Counted from the first letter of the stretch, positions 45,243 through 55,012 are shown. The stretch is 64,000 nt of DNA from Anodontia alba (GCA_964016985.1 OZ024828.1:2939701-3003700); one strand, 5' to 3'. A program made the numbers and translations. Notes: generated by a model from the sequence alone, not told the origin.

Positions 45243-45395
<153 letters not shown>

Positions 45396-45806
45396 GGTAT
45401 GGATGGTGTCCGGGGGAGGGGTGGATTTCTCTTATCAGTACAAATAGCCTATTATAACATTATTTTTTTATTTAATTGATTTATTTTTATTTATCTTTAT
45501 TTTATTTATTTATTTATTTAGTTTTATTATTTTATTTTATTTTTTTTCTGCTTTAACACTTTGTCTGTTTTCTTTATTTCTTTCCTCTGTTTGCAGTTTG
45601 CTTGTTTGTTTTTTTGTTTTTTTTTCTACATGTATAAATATTTTAGATATTGCTTTATAATTTAAGCCCCCAATTTTCTGCAGTCTGCAATTGTTTAGCC
45701 ATTTGATCTCTAGCCATTATAAAAAAAATTGGCCATTTTTCTCTCATCACGAAACTTCGATAACTTTTTTTTATTTTTTTTGTCCGAATCAAATGAATCT
45801 TTATGT

Positions 45807-45852
45807 TTAACCTTTACTATTCTATGGACAAATACAATAGACGGCAAACTTG

Positions 45853-45889
<37 letters not shown>

Positions 45890-46022
45890 AAATATATATA
45901 TTCCATCAGAGACAATCTGCATGAAATGTCAAAACCTGTTTTCTGATAAAAATAAGAAAACTTTTTCAAAATGTCGTCTGCTGAAAGTTTTACCCAGCAT
46001 GCTATATGCTAACAAAGATTAA
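45807..46022 (+). mobile_element. TTAA-flanked MITE H with internal GATGAT expansion
   Basis: TTAACCTTTACTATTCTATG to ATGCTAACAAAGATTAA. The left hairpin arm is replaced by a GATGAT repeat (45,853-45,889); the right arm ATGAAATGTCAAAACCTG remains. Confidence 0.7.
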
Positions 46023-46252
46023 TTGATCCAGCACACGATAAAGCCTACAATAAGACTGTGTGCCATCAGAAAAGACTCAGATCAATCTGCGCATCCGTTA
46101 CACATATTTTCTTATGGAGAAATAAAACATAATACCCCAGAATATCATCAAATATTCCACCTTAACTGGATTCTTCTACCTCAACTCTTTGTTTGGACAG
46201 GTCTATTTTCAATAGAAGAGGTGTGTGGTTACTATTTATCATATAAATATTT

Positions 46253-46383
46253 TTAATTGATTTTTTTGTATTCAATGCACAAAGTGTAGACCCAGATCAG
46301 ACGCCGCGGTCTGCGGCGTCTGATCTGGGTCTTCACTGTTTGCCTATTTTCCTTTTATGGGACGCTGGGCTTAAATGGGTTAA
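46253..46383 (+). mobile_element. TTAA-type MITE F with perfect hairpin
   Basis: AGTGTAGACCCAGATCAGAC, apex GCCGCGGTCTGCGGC, then GTCTGATCTGGGTCTTCACT and CTGGGCTTAAATGGGTTAA. Confidence 0.7.
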
Positions 46384-46756
46384 CAAGTCCTATTGGTCAA
46401 TGATGAACTTTAAAACTGTCTCAAATTTTGATTTTAATGCAATAAACTGAGTTTCTTTTATCCGAAGCTCTTACAGACGCTGATAAACAAACAAACAAAC
46501 AAACAAAAATAACAAACAGTTACAACCTCTTGTTTTCCATTAACTACCTTAAGCTCCCTTAATTCAAATGGTGCCCAGTAAACACATTGTCAAGAACAAA
46601 CATTGATTCTGACTCTAGTTACTGCCCCTCATGAGTCTACCAACGTTTTCGGCGTTCTGTGCCCCTGATGAGCATTTGAATTGCCAACGTTTTGGTGTTC
46701 CATGCCCCCGATGAACATTGCAGTTGTCAACATTTTTGGTGTTCCCCTGATGAACT

Positions 46757-46987
46757 TTAACCCATATAAGTCTGGCGTCCCTTTTGTGGGACATAGGCAA
46801 ACCGTTCAGACCTTGATCAGACGCCGCATTAAGCGGCATCTGATCAAGGTCTTCACTGTTTGCTTACATGAATTTCACATACAAATAGAACAAAACTGAA
46901 AAAAAATACACCTGACACCTCTTGACTGACAAATGGACTCACCCAATGTATAAGGATAGGAAAGTCCATTAGGCTTATTTGGGTTAA
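46757..46987 (+). mobile_element. TTAA-type MITE F
   Basis: TTAACCCATATAAGTCTGGC to GGCTTATTTGGGTTAA. The hairpin is TTGATCAGACGCCGC with apex ATTAAG and its complement. Confidence 0.7.
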
Positions 46988-47114
46988 ATTGTCAATGGTT
47001 TTGCTGTTCCATGCAATAAACTGCGTTTCCTTCACCCGGTTCAAAGTGCATGTATATTGTGACTTTAAACAGTAAACACAGGTTAGATTTTTAATACCGC
47101 TATATATGAATTTG

Positions 47115-47248
<134 letters not shown>

Positions 47249-47348
47249 ACCTTAACCCTTTTTATGCTGAGTGTTACATGTTTTTTTTTCCTGATCTAGC
47301 TTAATTGTTTGTTTATTTGTCCTTTTATTTTTTCTGTTTTCGTTGCAG

Positions 47349-47630
47349 GGACACTAGCTAGCTACCGCTGTTACAATTATCGTTATTCACGTACCTACTA
47401 CTGTGATCATGGTTGCTGTGGTGACGACTACGACAAATCTTGCTGCGCATACAGCAGCGAAGGCCTTATTGCCGGATGCGTGGTGGCTGGGATCGTAGTT
47501 ATAGCAATAATTGTTATTGTGGTATTGGCCTATCTGAAGAAAACAGGTCGAGCTGGCAAGATTTTTAATAGGAGGTCGACAGTAGGCACCACCAACCAGG
47601 CGATGACAGTAACGCCAGCAACTACACATG
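47349..47630 (+). CDS. CYYR1/Shisa-like membrane protein, Cys-rich and TM exon
   Basis: An internal exon after TCGTTGCAG, ending at CATG before GTAAGC, phase 1 on both sides. It encodes TLASYRCYNYRYSRTYYC, then the paired-cysteine signature HGCCGDDYDKSCC, a single hydrophobic segment (LIAGCVVAGIVVIAIIVIVV, ~24 residues) and a basic cytoplasmic start YLKKTGRAGKIFNRR. The family order is signal peptide, Cys/Tyr-rich ectodomain, membrane segment and Pro/Tyr-rich tail; the tail is the exon at 54,401. The signal-peptide exon, which must end after the first base of a codon, was not identified upstream. Function unknown; relatives are presumed trafficking or receptor-modulating adaptors. No symbol is assigned because CYYR1 and Shisa relatives cannot be separated here. 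Confidence 0.8.
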
Positions 47631-47789
47631 GTAAGCGCCGTAAGGCTGGCTAATCAGAGCTGAAAAGATAATCGATTATCAGTCCTGCCATTGCGATCGA
47701 TAATCGATGTAATCACTGAAGATTTAGTCATAATTCCACCTGTCTGTCTGAGCATGTCTCTTACCATATATTATACTTTATTGTATGTA

Positions 47790-47980
47790 TTTGATCTGGC
47801 AGGCCTGAGCAAACAGTGTAGACCCAGATGAGACGCCGCAAAACGCGGCGTCTCATCAGGGTCTACACTGTTTGCCAATCATCCAGCTGTTTTCAGACAC
47901 AACATTGGGTAGTAAGCTGTACTTGTTTAAATTTTAGATTAAGTATGGTGAGTTGAGCTGTCTGAATACTAAGGGTAAAT
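47790..47980 (+). mobile_element. MITE O with perfect hairpin
   Basis: AACAGTGTAGACCCAGATGA, apex GACGCCGCAAAACGCGGCGT, CATCAGGGTCTACACTGTTT; right end GTCTGAATACTAAGGGTA. Confidence 0.65.
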
Positions 47981-48533
47981 ACGGTAAAGTAAGAGACACG
48001 GAAATTAAATGACCGATTATTAGCAAATTTGTAACGACATTCATTTTTGTGGAATCTATCGATCAATTAATCGATTATCCGATTAATTGTGCCAGCTTTA
48101 GTAAGCGGTGTTTGGGCCGTATAAAGAAAACTGTCCGGACATCTGCGGAATGTGAAAAGCCCGGATCGATCTATGCATTCACACACTGTCTGATCAAGGC
48201 CATTGTTGTTCACATAAAGAATCAGTTGTAGCCCCGAATTTTACCACGGATCTGTGAAGGTGTCTCTACCTTCGGTAGCTGACCGTAGATATTCGATGAA
48301 GACACAGAATCGACCAAAACAGATGCGTGGCTGGCTGGCTTATATTAATGGATACTGGTAAAAGTGCGTATATCGCCGAACGGTGACGGCGTAATCAGAG
48401 AACTGGTACGGGATTTGTTCTTCTTTATAACGTATTTACCTTAATGGAAAAGAAATTTGGGGGGAAAATGAACCTAAGGTAACTTTGGTGCAAATGAGAG
48501 AGGAGGCGTGGGGGTCGGGGTGGGGGTCAGTGA

Positions 48534-48612
48534 GTTCGCATATGCCACACATACAAATGCGTAACAGATGTGTTACATATGCGTACAGTTGTACGCATGC
48601 GTAACAGTTACA
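48534..48612 (+). repeat. Left member of a distant inverted repeat
   Basis: CGCATATGCCACACATAC, GCGTAACAGATGTGTTACAT and TGTACGCATGCGTAAC match the reverse complement of 50,262-50,331. It contains its own short palindrome GCGTACAGTTGTACGC. Confidence 0.7.
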
Positions 48613-48999
48613 GTGTATGACTGTCACATGTCGAATTTAACACCTGTGCAAACAATACGAAATATTCACATCTTATAAATTTGCAGAGAAAAATCGATAC
48701 AGTTGGATTGTGTTGACCGGATGTGGCGACTGATCAGGATCTACACTGTTTACCATTCAGTTTGTCCCATATCACCCTAAATGGTGTGAAGCCTGATCAG
48801 ATGTTATATTAGCAATATGATGGCTAATCTGGGTCTGCACTGCTCTCATGTTACTGACGCTGTTTTTTAGTTGTTTTTTTTCCCTATAACACGGCTCATA
48901 TACCGAGCGTATGTACGCTATTAGCGGAGTTTCATTGTCAGAACAAAAGAGAATGTCGGTTAAAGTGTACCGGTAACAACATTTATACCAAACACGGAC

Positions 49000-49280
49000 C
49001 ATCAAGAAAACATGCTTATATAATTTTGACCCCCTTAAACCCACCTTTTATAGAGTAAAACTGGGGTTTACAGGGGTATACATTATTTTTCTTACTTTTG
49101 CTCAAAAACATAGATTGTGGGTACTCGTTAGAACCGCCTCGGCGAGGCGGTTCTAACGAGTACCCACAATCTATGTTTTGAGTAGAAATATGAAAAATAT
49201 CAGAGTTTTTTTATCTGATAATTTTTCAGTTTTTGGAGGTGAAATTTTCTATATATTTGAATAGGCGTGTTTTCGTAATT
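49000..49280 (-). mobile_element. MITE A, copy 7
   Basis: CATCAAGAAAACATGCT to GGCGTGTTTTCGTAAT. The central CCGCCTCGGCGAGGCGG palindrome is perfect. Confidence 0.9.
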
Positions 49281-49454
49281 TCTGACCCTTAAATGCTTTA
49301 GCTGCAGTTCGCATAAGGGTCCTATTATGCCCTTGCAAGGAGGAAAAGAATATTACCACACTTATAAAATGATTTTTGCAACTAGAAAATCAATTATAGG
49401 ACATAAGCAATATAGACGCTTTCTACCTGGTAAACCATGCCTACCAAGTGGTTG

Positions 49455-49679
49455 TGTTACGAACGAGCACTCCTTCCTTCGATTATCTGCCTTGGCAGAT
49501 TACGCATAGCTTCTAAGTATATATTCAATCTCTGACAACTGCGTCAGGGAGTCGACTCTTTGGCTCAGTGGTTAGAGCACTGGATTTTTAACCGGGAGGA
49601 CCGGGTTCGAATCCCACGATCGGCGGGAATTTGTTTCAGCTATGCTTCATTCCTTTGTTGCGACTTTCATGTCGTAAGA
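49455..49679 (+). repeat. 5' LTR of the TRIM
   Basis: Starts TGTTACGAACGAGCACTCC, ends CATGTCGTAAGA. Contains the palindrome ATCTGCCTTGGCAGAT (49,486-49,501), a 14-bp insertion (about 49,512-49,525) absent from the other LTR, and the tRNA-like module. Confidence 0.85.
49554..49627 (+). promoter_or_regulatory. tRNA-like Pol III promoter module in the 5' LTR
   Basis: A box TGGCTCAGTGG at 49,561-49,571 and B box GGTTCGAATCC at 49,604-49,614, 43 bp apart, with GAGCACTGGATTTTTAACC between (a Lys-like TTT anticodon region). The D-arm GCTC/GAGC pairs, but the acceptor and part of the T-stem do not, so it is not a working tRNA. In the 3' LTR the boxes are TGGCTCAATGG and GAATCGAATCC, more decayed. 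Confidence 0.75.
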
Positions 49680-49696
49680 TGGGGGCTCGTCCGAGA
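49680..49696 (+). promoter_or_regulatory. Primer-binding site, tRNA-Pro type
   Basis: TGGGGGCTCGTCCGAGA directly abuts the 5' LTR and matches the known tRNA-Pro PBS (TGGGGGCTCGTCCGGGA) at 16 of 17 bases. Confidence 0.85.
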
Positions 49697-49727
49697 CTGG
49701 ACTTTACTTAGCCGAAAATGGCTTCAC

Positions 49728-49745
49728 GTCATCATAAATGATGAC
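49728..49745 (+). other. Short hairpin in the TRIM interior
   Basis: GTCATCATAAATGATGAC, 8-bp stem. It could act in RNA dimerisation or packaging; speculative. Confidence 0.4.
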
Positions 49746-49750
49746 TTCCT

Positions 49751-49763
49751 TGAAATGGGGGAG
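49751..49763 (+). promoter_or_regulatory. Polypurine tract of the TRIM
   Basis: TGAAATGGGGGAG immediately before the TGTTAC start of the 3' LTR, the expected plus-strand primer position. Confidence 0.75.
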
Positions 49764-49974
49764 TGTTACGACCGAGCACTCCTTCCTTCGATTATCTGCC
49801 TTGGCAGATTACGCATAGCTCAATCTCTGACAACTGCGTCAGGGAGTCGACTCTTTGGCTCAATGGTTAGAGCATTGGATTTTTAACCGGGAGGACCAGA
49901 ATCGAATCCCACGAAAGGCGGGAAATTTTTTCAGCTGTGCTTCATTCCTTTGTTACGACTTTCATGTCGTAAGA
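49764..49974 (+). repeat. 3' LTR of the TRIM
   Basis: TGTTACGACCGAGCACTCC to CATGTCGTAAGA, 211 bp, lacking the 14-bp insertion of the 5' LTR. Confidence 0.85.
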
Positions 49975-50261
49975 GTTGCAATATCTTTGCATACATACTT
50001 AATATATATCTTACAATGTTGAATATACAGATAAACAGGGCCGTCTGTAAAATAAAAACATGCATACTAAGAAACAAATCGTCACAGTAATCGTTCCCGA
50101 AAGAGGGATCATAACTTCATGTAATGAACAGGTGTTACATATGTACATGGTTCGTACATATTATACGAACGCTTCACACTAACTTCTCCACATGTTTGAT
50201 ATGCGTAAGGTAATACGCAAACGTAACACATTAACGTTGCCATATGTTACAATTTGTTACG

Positions 50262-50331
50262 TATGCGTACACCTATACGCACATGTAACACATCTGTTAC
50301 GTATTCGTCTGTGTGACATATGCGCATTTAC
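50262..50331 (-). repeat. Right member of the distant inverted repeat
   Basis: Reverse complement reads CGCATATGTCACACAGACG, CGTAACAGATGTGTTACATG, matching 48,534-48,612. Confidence 0.7.
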
Positions 50332-50367
50332 AGGAGTCTGTAAGGCCCTTTTCCTGCCCCGTAACTT

Positions 50368-50474
50368 CCCAGTCAGCATTCTACGTAAATCTATATCGGG
50401 CCGTCATCGGCCCGTCAGGGTAGCTGACGGGCCGATGACGGCCCGATGTAGATTTACGTAGAATGCTTGCTGGG
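50368..50474. mobile_element. Palindromic MITE B, copy 3
   Basis: CCCAGTCAGCATTCTACG to CGTAGAATGCTTGCTGGG, opposite orientation to copy 1. Flanks are TT and TA. Confidence 0.85.
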
Positions 50475-50483
50475 TAAAGTCTT

Positions 50484-50489
<6 letters not shown>

Positions 50490-50520
<31 letters not shown>

Positions 50521-51070
50521 CGACATTACTTATAGTGTTTTGGGTTGACTATTGCAGGCCAAAATGACTATTGCAATGCTATAACTATTGTCATAAGCAC
50601 TATTGTAATACTATTACTATTGTGGGGTCCTATTGCAATACTATTATGATAACTATTGGGAACATTATTTGCTTAAAAAATCCATAAACTTTAGTTTTGA
50701 TGACATCTAGTGTTGAAATTCTATTTGAAAGCCACACTATTGCTGTAATATTTGATGAACTGAGCACATGCTGACACCAAAAGTGTTGTATATTTTAGAG
50801 TTCTGATGTGCAAATTCTAATACGTTCCGCCTTATGGTTTTAAAATGCAGATATTTTCAATTTATAGACCTATGATCTCTATTTAAAAATGCATCTAATA
50901 GTTCTCTCTTTAGAACTTCTGAAACTGTTGCAATAGTGAAAATACTATTGCCGATACTATTAATTTTGCCACTTTACTATCACGATAGCATATACTGATG
51001 CCAATGTCGCTATTGCAATGCATCGATAGTTACATCGATTGTTACATCCCTAATAGTGTCCCAATTAATA
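50490..51070 (-). repeat. Degenerate ACTATTGCAATA-rich repeat, hAT-like end
   Basis: After a T-run (50,488-50,518), repeated CTATTGCAATACTATT motifs. The right end GCATCGATAGTTACATCGAT ... GTTACATCCCTA is like hAT MITE ends (TAGGGATGTAAC on the other strand). The left end is not clear. Confidence 0.45.
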
Positions 51071-51570
51071 AAACAGTATTGATTTTGCAACGTAAGCCCT
51101 AGTTTTGGAGTAGCAGGATCATGAAAAGTGGTTGGGTAATTCAGTATCATATTTTGAACACTCTTTCTCCTTTAAAATATATCACACCCAGTTATACCTT
51201 CTTCTGTTTGTTAGACAAATGCCTTAGATAATATCCTATCACACTTCTTCCATTTAAAAAAAAAGTGTAACATCTGCAGCAACTCTTTTATGAAAATCTT
51301 TGTGTTTTGTTAATTTTACATTTTGGAATAAACCTAGCCTATCTCCGGAAGTAAACGGGAAATTATTTTGAAAACTTATCTGCATACAACAAAGCAAGGA
51401 GCTGATTACGTATTGGTGACCAAGGTCTTATTTTCAAGGTCACATGGAATGTGGAATTGTCAAAAGACGCGCAATGAACACTGACCGATCACAATAGCTA
51501 ACGGCTAATCCATAAGCCCTTTCGTGAGCTAAACAGGTATTGCATAAAAGGCAGCGTCGCACGTTATTAA

Positions 51571-51640
51571 CAGCCGTGCATTAACCGGCGAAAAGCCGTG
51601 TATTAACAAGGCAATTCACGCGCTGTTAATGCACGGCTAC
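51571..51640. repeat. Inverted repeat with TTAATGCACGGC arms
   Basis: AGCCGTGCATTAAC (51,573) and GTTAATGCACGGCT (ends ~51,640) are inverted, spacer ~40 bp. Confidence 0.6.
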
Positions 51641-51841
51641 GTAACTTTCAATATGATCGTACTCGGGCCACAGATTTGCTGCCGTTACGAGATGTGTACT
51701 GCCCGGCCCTAGAACGAGCATAGTCAGTGGAAATTCCCTTCGCGAGACATCGGTGAAAAGGCGAAACAAAATAGTGCAAGAAATAATGCGAAATGTCGTA
51801 AATGTTTTCAGTTTTAATGCAATAATAGCGATCGAACATAG

Positions 51842-51956
51842 TTTTTCAATGCATTAACATTCGCCAGGTATCTTAGGAGGCATTGAAAACCGCGGCCTTC
51901 GGCCTCGGTTTTCAACACCTCCCACGGGATCTGGCGAATGTTAATGCATGAAAAAC
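51842..51956. mobile_element. Long imperfect palindrome (AATGTTAATGCAT)
   Basis: GCATTAACATTCGCCAG and CTGGCGAATGTTAATGC arms continue through AGGAGG.../...CCTCC, GAAAACCG/CGGTTTTC to a GGCCTTCGGCC apex. A partial relative is at 63,805-63,870. Confidence 0.7.
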
Positions 51957-51959
51957 CAT

Positions 51960-52727
51960 GTTTGATTAAAGGCAATATATCAGGAGAAAATGATGACTTT
52001 CCGACAATCTCCGAGCGCTCCGGAGATAAGCAGTCACCAGTATACAGTCTTCAGTTTAATAGCAAAATGTATAGAAATACACAAATATTTTTTTTTCCTA
52101 ATTTAATATATTTTTCGACATTAGATTATAACGTCCAGGATGAAAGAGCATTTCAAGCTCTTTAATCTGGTATAAAAATCATAGAAATATGTCAATGAGA
52201 AATTGCTTCCATCTGAGCTCATAGTATTCTTTCTTTTAATTCTTAATTGTCTAAAGAATTTTATTCAAATTACGTAAATCTTCGTTTTTGGACGTAAATC
52301 TTTGTTTTTGGACGTAACACACACAAATTAGCATTTGCGGATGTATTATAACGTATGAGCAGATTGATTACAATGATGTAATTCATTCATATATAGCTAA
52401 ACGTGAAGTTTCTTCCCTATACGCCTACTTTTGCTTATTTTAATCCGAACGTCAAACTAATAGTATGGCTGAAAATTTTCTAAGTACTGTATATTTTAGT
52501 TAAGACATTCTAAGCACGCGATCATGTACTTGACACCAGCAACTTATGTCAATATCATGCAAAATTTCATTATTTAATTATTTATTTATTACCCACGTCA
52601 CATGGTTTTCAACAATGTGATTGTTGAAGACACAGATCAGCTTTCCAATCTACATGGTATAGTTAGAGGCCCCACTGGTCGCTCTATGCATTGGCTGGCT
52701 TCGATAAAAACTTGCCACTCTGTTGGA
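51960..52727. other. Unassigned non-coding stretch
   Basis: AT-rich. Only a tiny duplication (ACGTAAATCTTTGTTTTTGG near 52,283) is visible. Confidence 0.4.
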
Positions 52728-52999
52728 CATCACGAAAACATGCCTATATAATTTTGACCCCCTTGCACCCATCTTTTATATAGTAAAACTGAGATTTACA
52801 GGCATCATTTTTCTTATTTCTGCTCAAAACATAGATTGTGGGTACTCGTTAGAACCGCCTCGACGAGGCGGTTCTAACGAGTACCACAATCTATGTTTTG
52901 AGCAGAAATATGAAAAATATCTAAATTTTTTATATGAAAATTTTCATTTTTTTGGTGGTAAAATTTTCAGTATTTTTGTATAGAAGTGTTTTCGAAATG
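52728..52999 (-). mobile_element. MITE A, copy 8
   Basis: CATCACGAAAACATGCC to GAAGTGTTTTCGAAATG. The central palindrome is intact on the left; one base is missing on the right (GTACCACAATC). Confidence 0.85.
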
Positions 53000-53990
53000 A
53001 ATCAGTTGATGTGGCTCTTATTTATTCATTTATTGATGAAATGTTCATTCGATGTCTTACAAATTGATTTCATTTTTATCATAAGAAAAAGGGAAAGAAG
53101 TTCAGACGAAGTGAGTGAGTGAGTCAGTGAGTGAGTGAGTCTAACGTCGGGTATAAAGTTGACTTCAGTAAGTTCAAACGATGTTCAACTTTTAATTACT
53201 GTACAGCTATTCAAAGAAACAAAGTAAAAGATGGTCAAAATATGTTTTAACTGGAGTTAATGTTAATATTTTACATAAACAACCGTTATCACGAAAATGT
53301 ACAGGTCGCCAATAACAGTACCAAGGGAAACAAATTCATTTTGGCCAAGGGCTTAATTCACAGATAGTACAGACACCGTAAAGAGTTTTCTTCGAGATGT
53401 GTCTTTTAGCCCTTGCTGAAATGTTTCCACATGCTGCTTCAAGTGTTTTTGTTTCAAACACTCTTCATATTTCTGCTCAGAACATAGATTGTTAGAACCG
53501 CCTTGGTGACATTGCTTTCTTACTTATTGAAAACATTCAACCGTCACCCTGTTTTTTGATACGCTAGTAATTGTTAGGATGTACAGATTCAGGGCGCTTC
53601 CGATTTGGCCACTGTACGGTTATACACTATGATTATAAAATACGCTCGTACAAATTCTTACCTGTTGTTTTATATCAGGTAAACAGTACATACTCTCCAC
53701 AACAGCCACCCTTTGGAACTGGCTGCTATAGAAGGCTTGTCATTGTAGAGAATTTTAATAATGGAGAGAGCGCACGACAATACCTACAATAAGACTGAGT
53801 GACCAGCAAACACTCAGATCAGCCTGTACATCCACACAGTATTGCAAGGATTCTCGTTTATCTCACTTTGGATAGCCTGGAGGCTGTAGAAAACAAGAAA
53901 TAAGCGAAGACTCTGTTCAGAATGTGCGGTTGAGCAGGCTTATCTGAGTCTTCGCTGTTCGCACAAGTCTTATTGTGGGTTTAATATAGT
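53000..53990. other. Mostly unassigned; MITE fragments
   Basis: GAGT-rich run at 53,111-53,140. A fragment of MITE A at 53,463-53,515 (TTTCTGCTCAGAACATAG, GAACCGCCTTGGTGA). I-type hairpin arms at 53,800-53,970. Confidence 0.5.
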
Positions 53991-53993
53991 ATA

Positions 53994-54206
53994 TAGTTGA
54001 CTTACGTTATCTCAAACACTGAAAACTCAAACTCCTGCTTAAGTCAAACCAAATTTTAATAATGGTTTAATTTTGCTTTATATGTTTATTTTTTATTTTA
54101 TTTATTTATTTATTTTTTTACATTTCAGCTCTTGTTATCTCAAACTATTGATATCTCAAACTGAATATTCTGATCCCTTGGAATTTGGGATAAAGAGAGT
54201 CCACTG
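53994..54206. mobile_element. Second pogo-like MITE family
   Basis: TAGTTGACTTACGTTATCTC to GGGATAAAGAGAGTCCACTG, flanked by TA. Internal TTATCTCAAAC motifs repeat three times. Ends resemble but differ from MITE D. Confidence 0.6.
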
Positions 54207-54400
54207 TATAGTAAATCTACTCTTTTTGTAAATTAGAAAAGTGGCTGTCATTGGTTGTTCTATATAGACGACCATCGGTGGAGGCTTCACCTTACATTTA
54301 ATTTGGGCCACGCTGATCTGGGCCTTTGCTGTCCGCATATGCCCGAAGACAACGTTTTTGCATGGTGAGGTCCATTTGATATTTCGTGCTTTCTTTTCAG

Positions 54401-54579
54401 GTAATACTACAGTTCATGCTCCACCAGCATACGGACAACAACCGATCGGCCAGCCGTACGGACAACCTTACGGTCAACCAGCATACGGACAGCAGCCCGC
54501 CTATCCACCACCCGGACAAGCACAATATCCTCCCCCGCCTGCAGGAATGTACAATAATCCAGCTTATCCACCAAAGTAA
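54401..54579 (+). CDS. CYYR1/Shisa-like protein, Pro/Gln/Tyr-rich tail exon
   Basis: Terminal exon after CTTTCTTTTCAG, phase 1, joining the preceding exon's final G to GT to make a Gly codon. It encodes NTTVHAPPAYGQQPIGQPYG, repeats of GQPYGQPAYGQQPAYPPPG and ends YNNPAYPPK before TAA (54,577-54,579). The PPAY sequence fits the PPxY motif bound by WW domains, as in other tails of this family. The length and composition suit a cytoplasmic adaptor tail. MITE A copy 9 begins at the base after the stop codon. Confidence 0.85.
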
Positions 54580-54827
54580 CAAATTAAAACACGCCTATAT
54601 AATTTTGACCCCCTTTTATACAGTAAAACTGGAGTTTACAGGGGTATACATTATTTTTCTTATTTTTGCTCAAAAACATAGATTGTGGGTATTCGTTAGA
54701 ACCGCGAGTACCCACAATCGACGTTTTGAGCAGAAATACGAAAAATATCGGAGTTTTTATCTGAAAATGTTTTTAGCTTTTGGAGGTGAAATCTTCTACA
54801 TATTTGAATTGGCATGTTTTCGTAATG
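54580..54827 (-). mobile_element. MITE A, copy 9, directly after a stop codon
   Basis: Starts as CAAATTAAAACACGCC and ends GGCATGTTTTCGTAATG. The central hairpin is shortened (GTTAGAACCGCGAGTACCC). It would form most of the 3' UTR of the CYYR1-like gene. Confidence 0.85.
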
Positions 54828-54873
54828 AAAGAAAAAAAATTAAAATAAATAAATAAATAAATAAATAAATAAA
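54828..54873 (+). promoter_or_regulatory. AAATAAATAAAT run with polyadenylation hexamers
   Basis: Several overlapping AATAAA hexamers just past the MITE, a plausible poly(A) signal cluster for the upstream exon. Confidence 0.4.
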
Positions 54874-54889
54874 AACATACACATTTGCT

Positions 54890-55012
54890 GGGACATCGGA
54901 AGACCAACATTTCTGGAAGCATTCGACGTTGAATAAGGTTGGATAAAACGTTGGAATAGTTTCATCAACGCTGATCTAACTTTATTCAACGTCATACGCC
55001 GGCTGAGATTTA
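54890..55012. repeat. AACGTTG/AACGTC-type repeat
   Basis: GCTGGGACATCGGAAGACC ... CGACGTTGAATAAGG ... TTATTCAACGTCATACGCC. Arms are complementary over TTCAACGTC and GACGTTGAA. Confidence 0.5.

Larger units (their letters stand above)
49455..49974 (+). mobile_element. TRIM-type miniature LTR retrotransposon with tRNA-like LTRs
   Basis: 520 bp: a 225-bp LTR, an 84-bp interior and a 211-bp LTR, with GTTG directly repeated outside (49,451-49,454 and 49,975-49,978). The LTRs differ by a 14-bp indel and about a dozen substitutions. The interior begins with a tRNA-Pro-type primer-binding site and ends with a purine tract. No ORF, so it would depend on an autonomous LTR element for its enzymes. Each LTR carries A-box and B-box sequences of a tRNA-like module. 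Orientation is set by PBS and purine-tract order. Confidence 0.85.
47631..54400 (+). other. Intron of the CYYR1-like gene
   Basis: 6.8-kb phase-1 intron containing an O-type MITE (47,790), inverted repeats (48,534/50,262), MITE A copies 7 and 8, the TRIM, MITE B copy 3 and a second pogo-like MITE. Confidence 0.7.

Noticed and set aside
47309..47348. Start codon at 47,309 for the Cys/Tyr-rich protein
   Set aside because: This upstream stretch is the polypyrimidine tract and acceptor (TTTTCGTTGCAG); the similarity to the family begins right after the AG.
49554..49627. Functional tRNA-Lys gene
   Set aside because: The acceptor arms do not pair and the T-stem is broken; it is a promoter-like remnant inside an LTR.
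49560..49886. 108-codon ORF spanning the repeated tRNA-like region
   Set aside because: It runs across LTR, PBS and interior of the TRIM and repeats its own start at its end; no coding meaning.
49455..49974. Retrozyme (hammerhead ribozyme-bearing LTR element)
   Set aside because: I looked for CTGATGA and GAAAC hammerhead blocks in the LTRs and found none in the right arrangement.
53675..53735. Extra exon of the CYYR1-like gene (encodes STYSPQQPPFGTGCYR after TATATCAG)
   Set aside because: The Pro/Gln-rich look is tempting, but the frame following the acceptor is phase 0 while the flanking exons require phase 1, and the phase-1 frame meets a stop. Kept only as a possible decayed exon.
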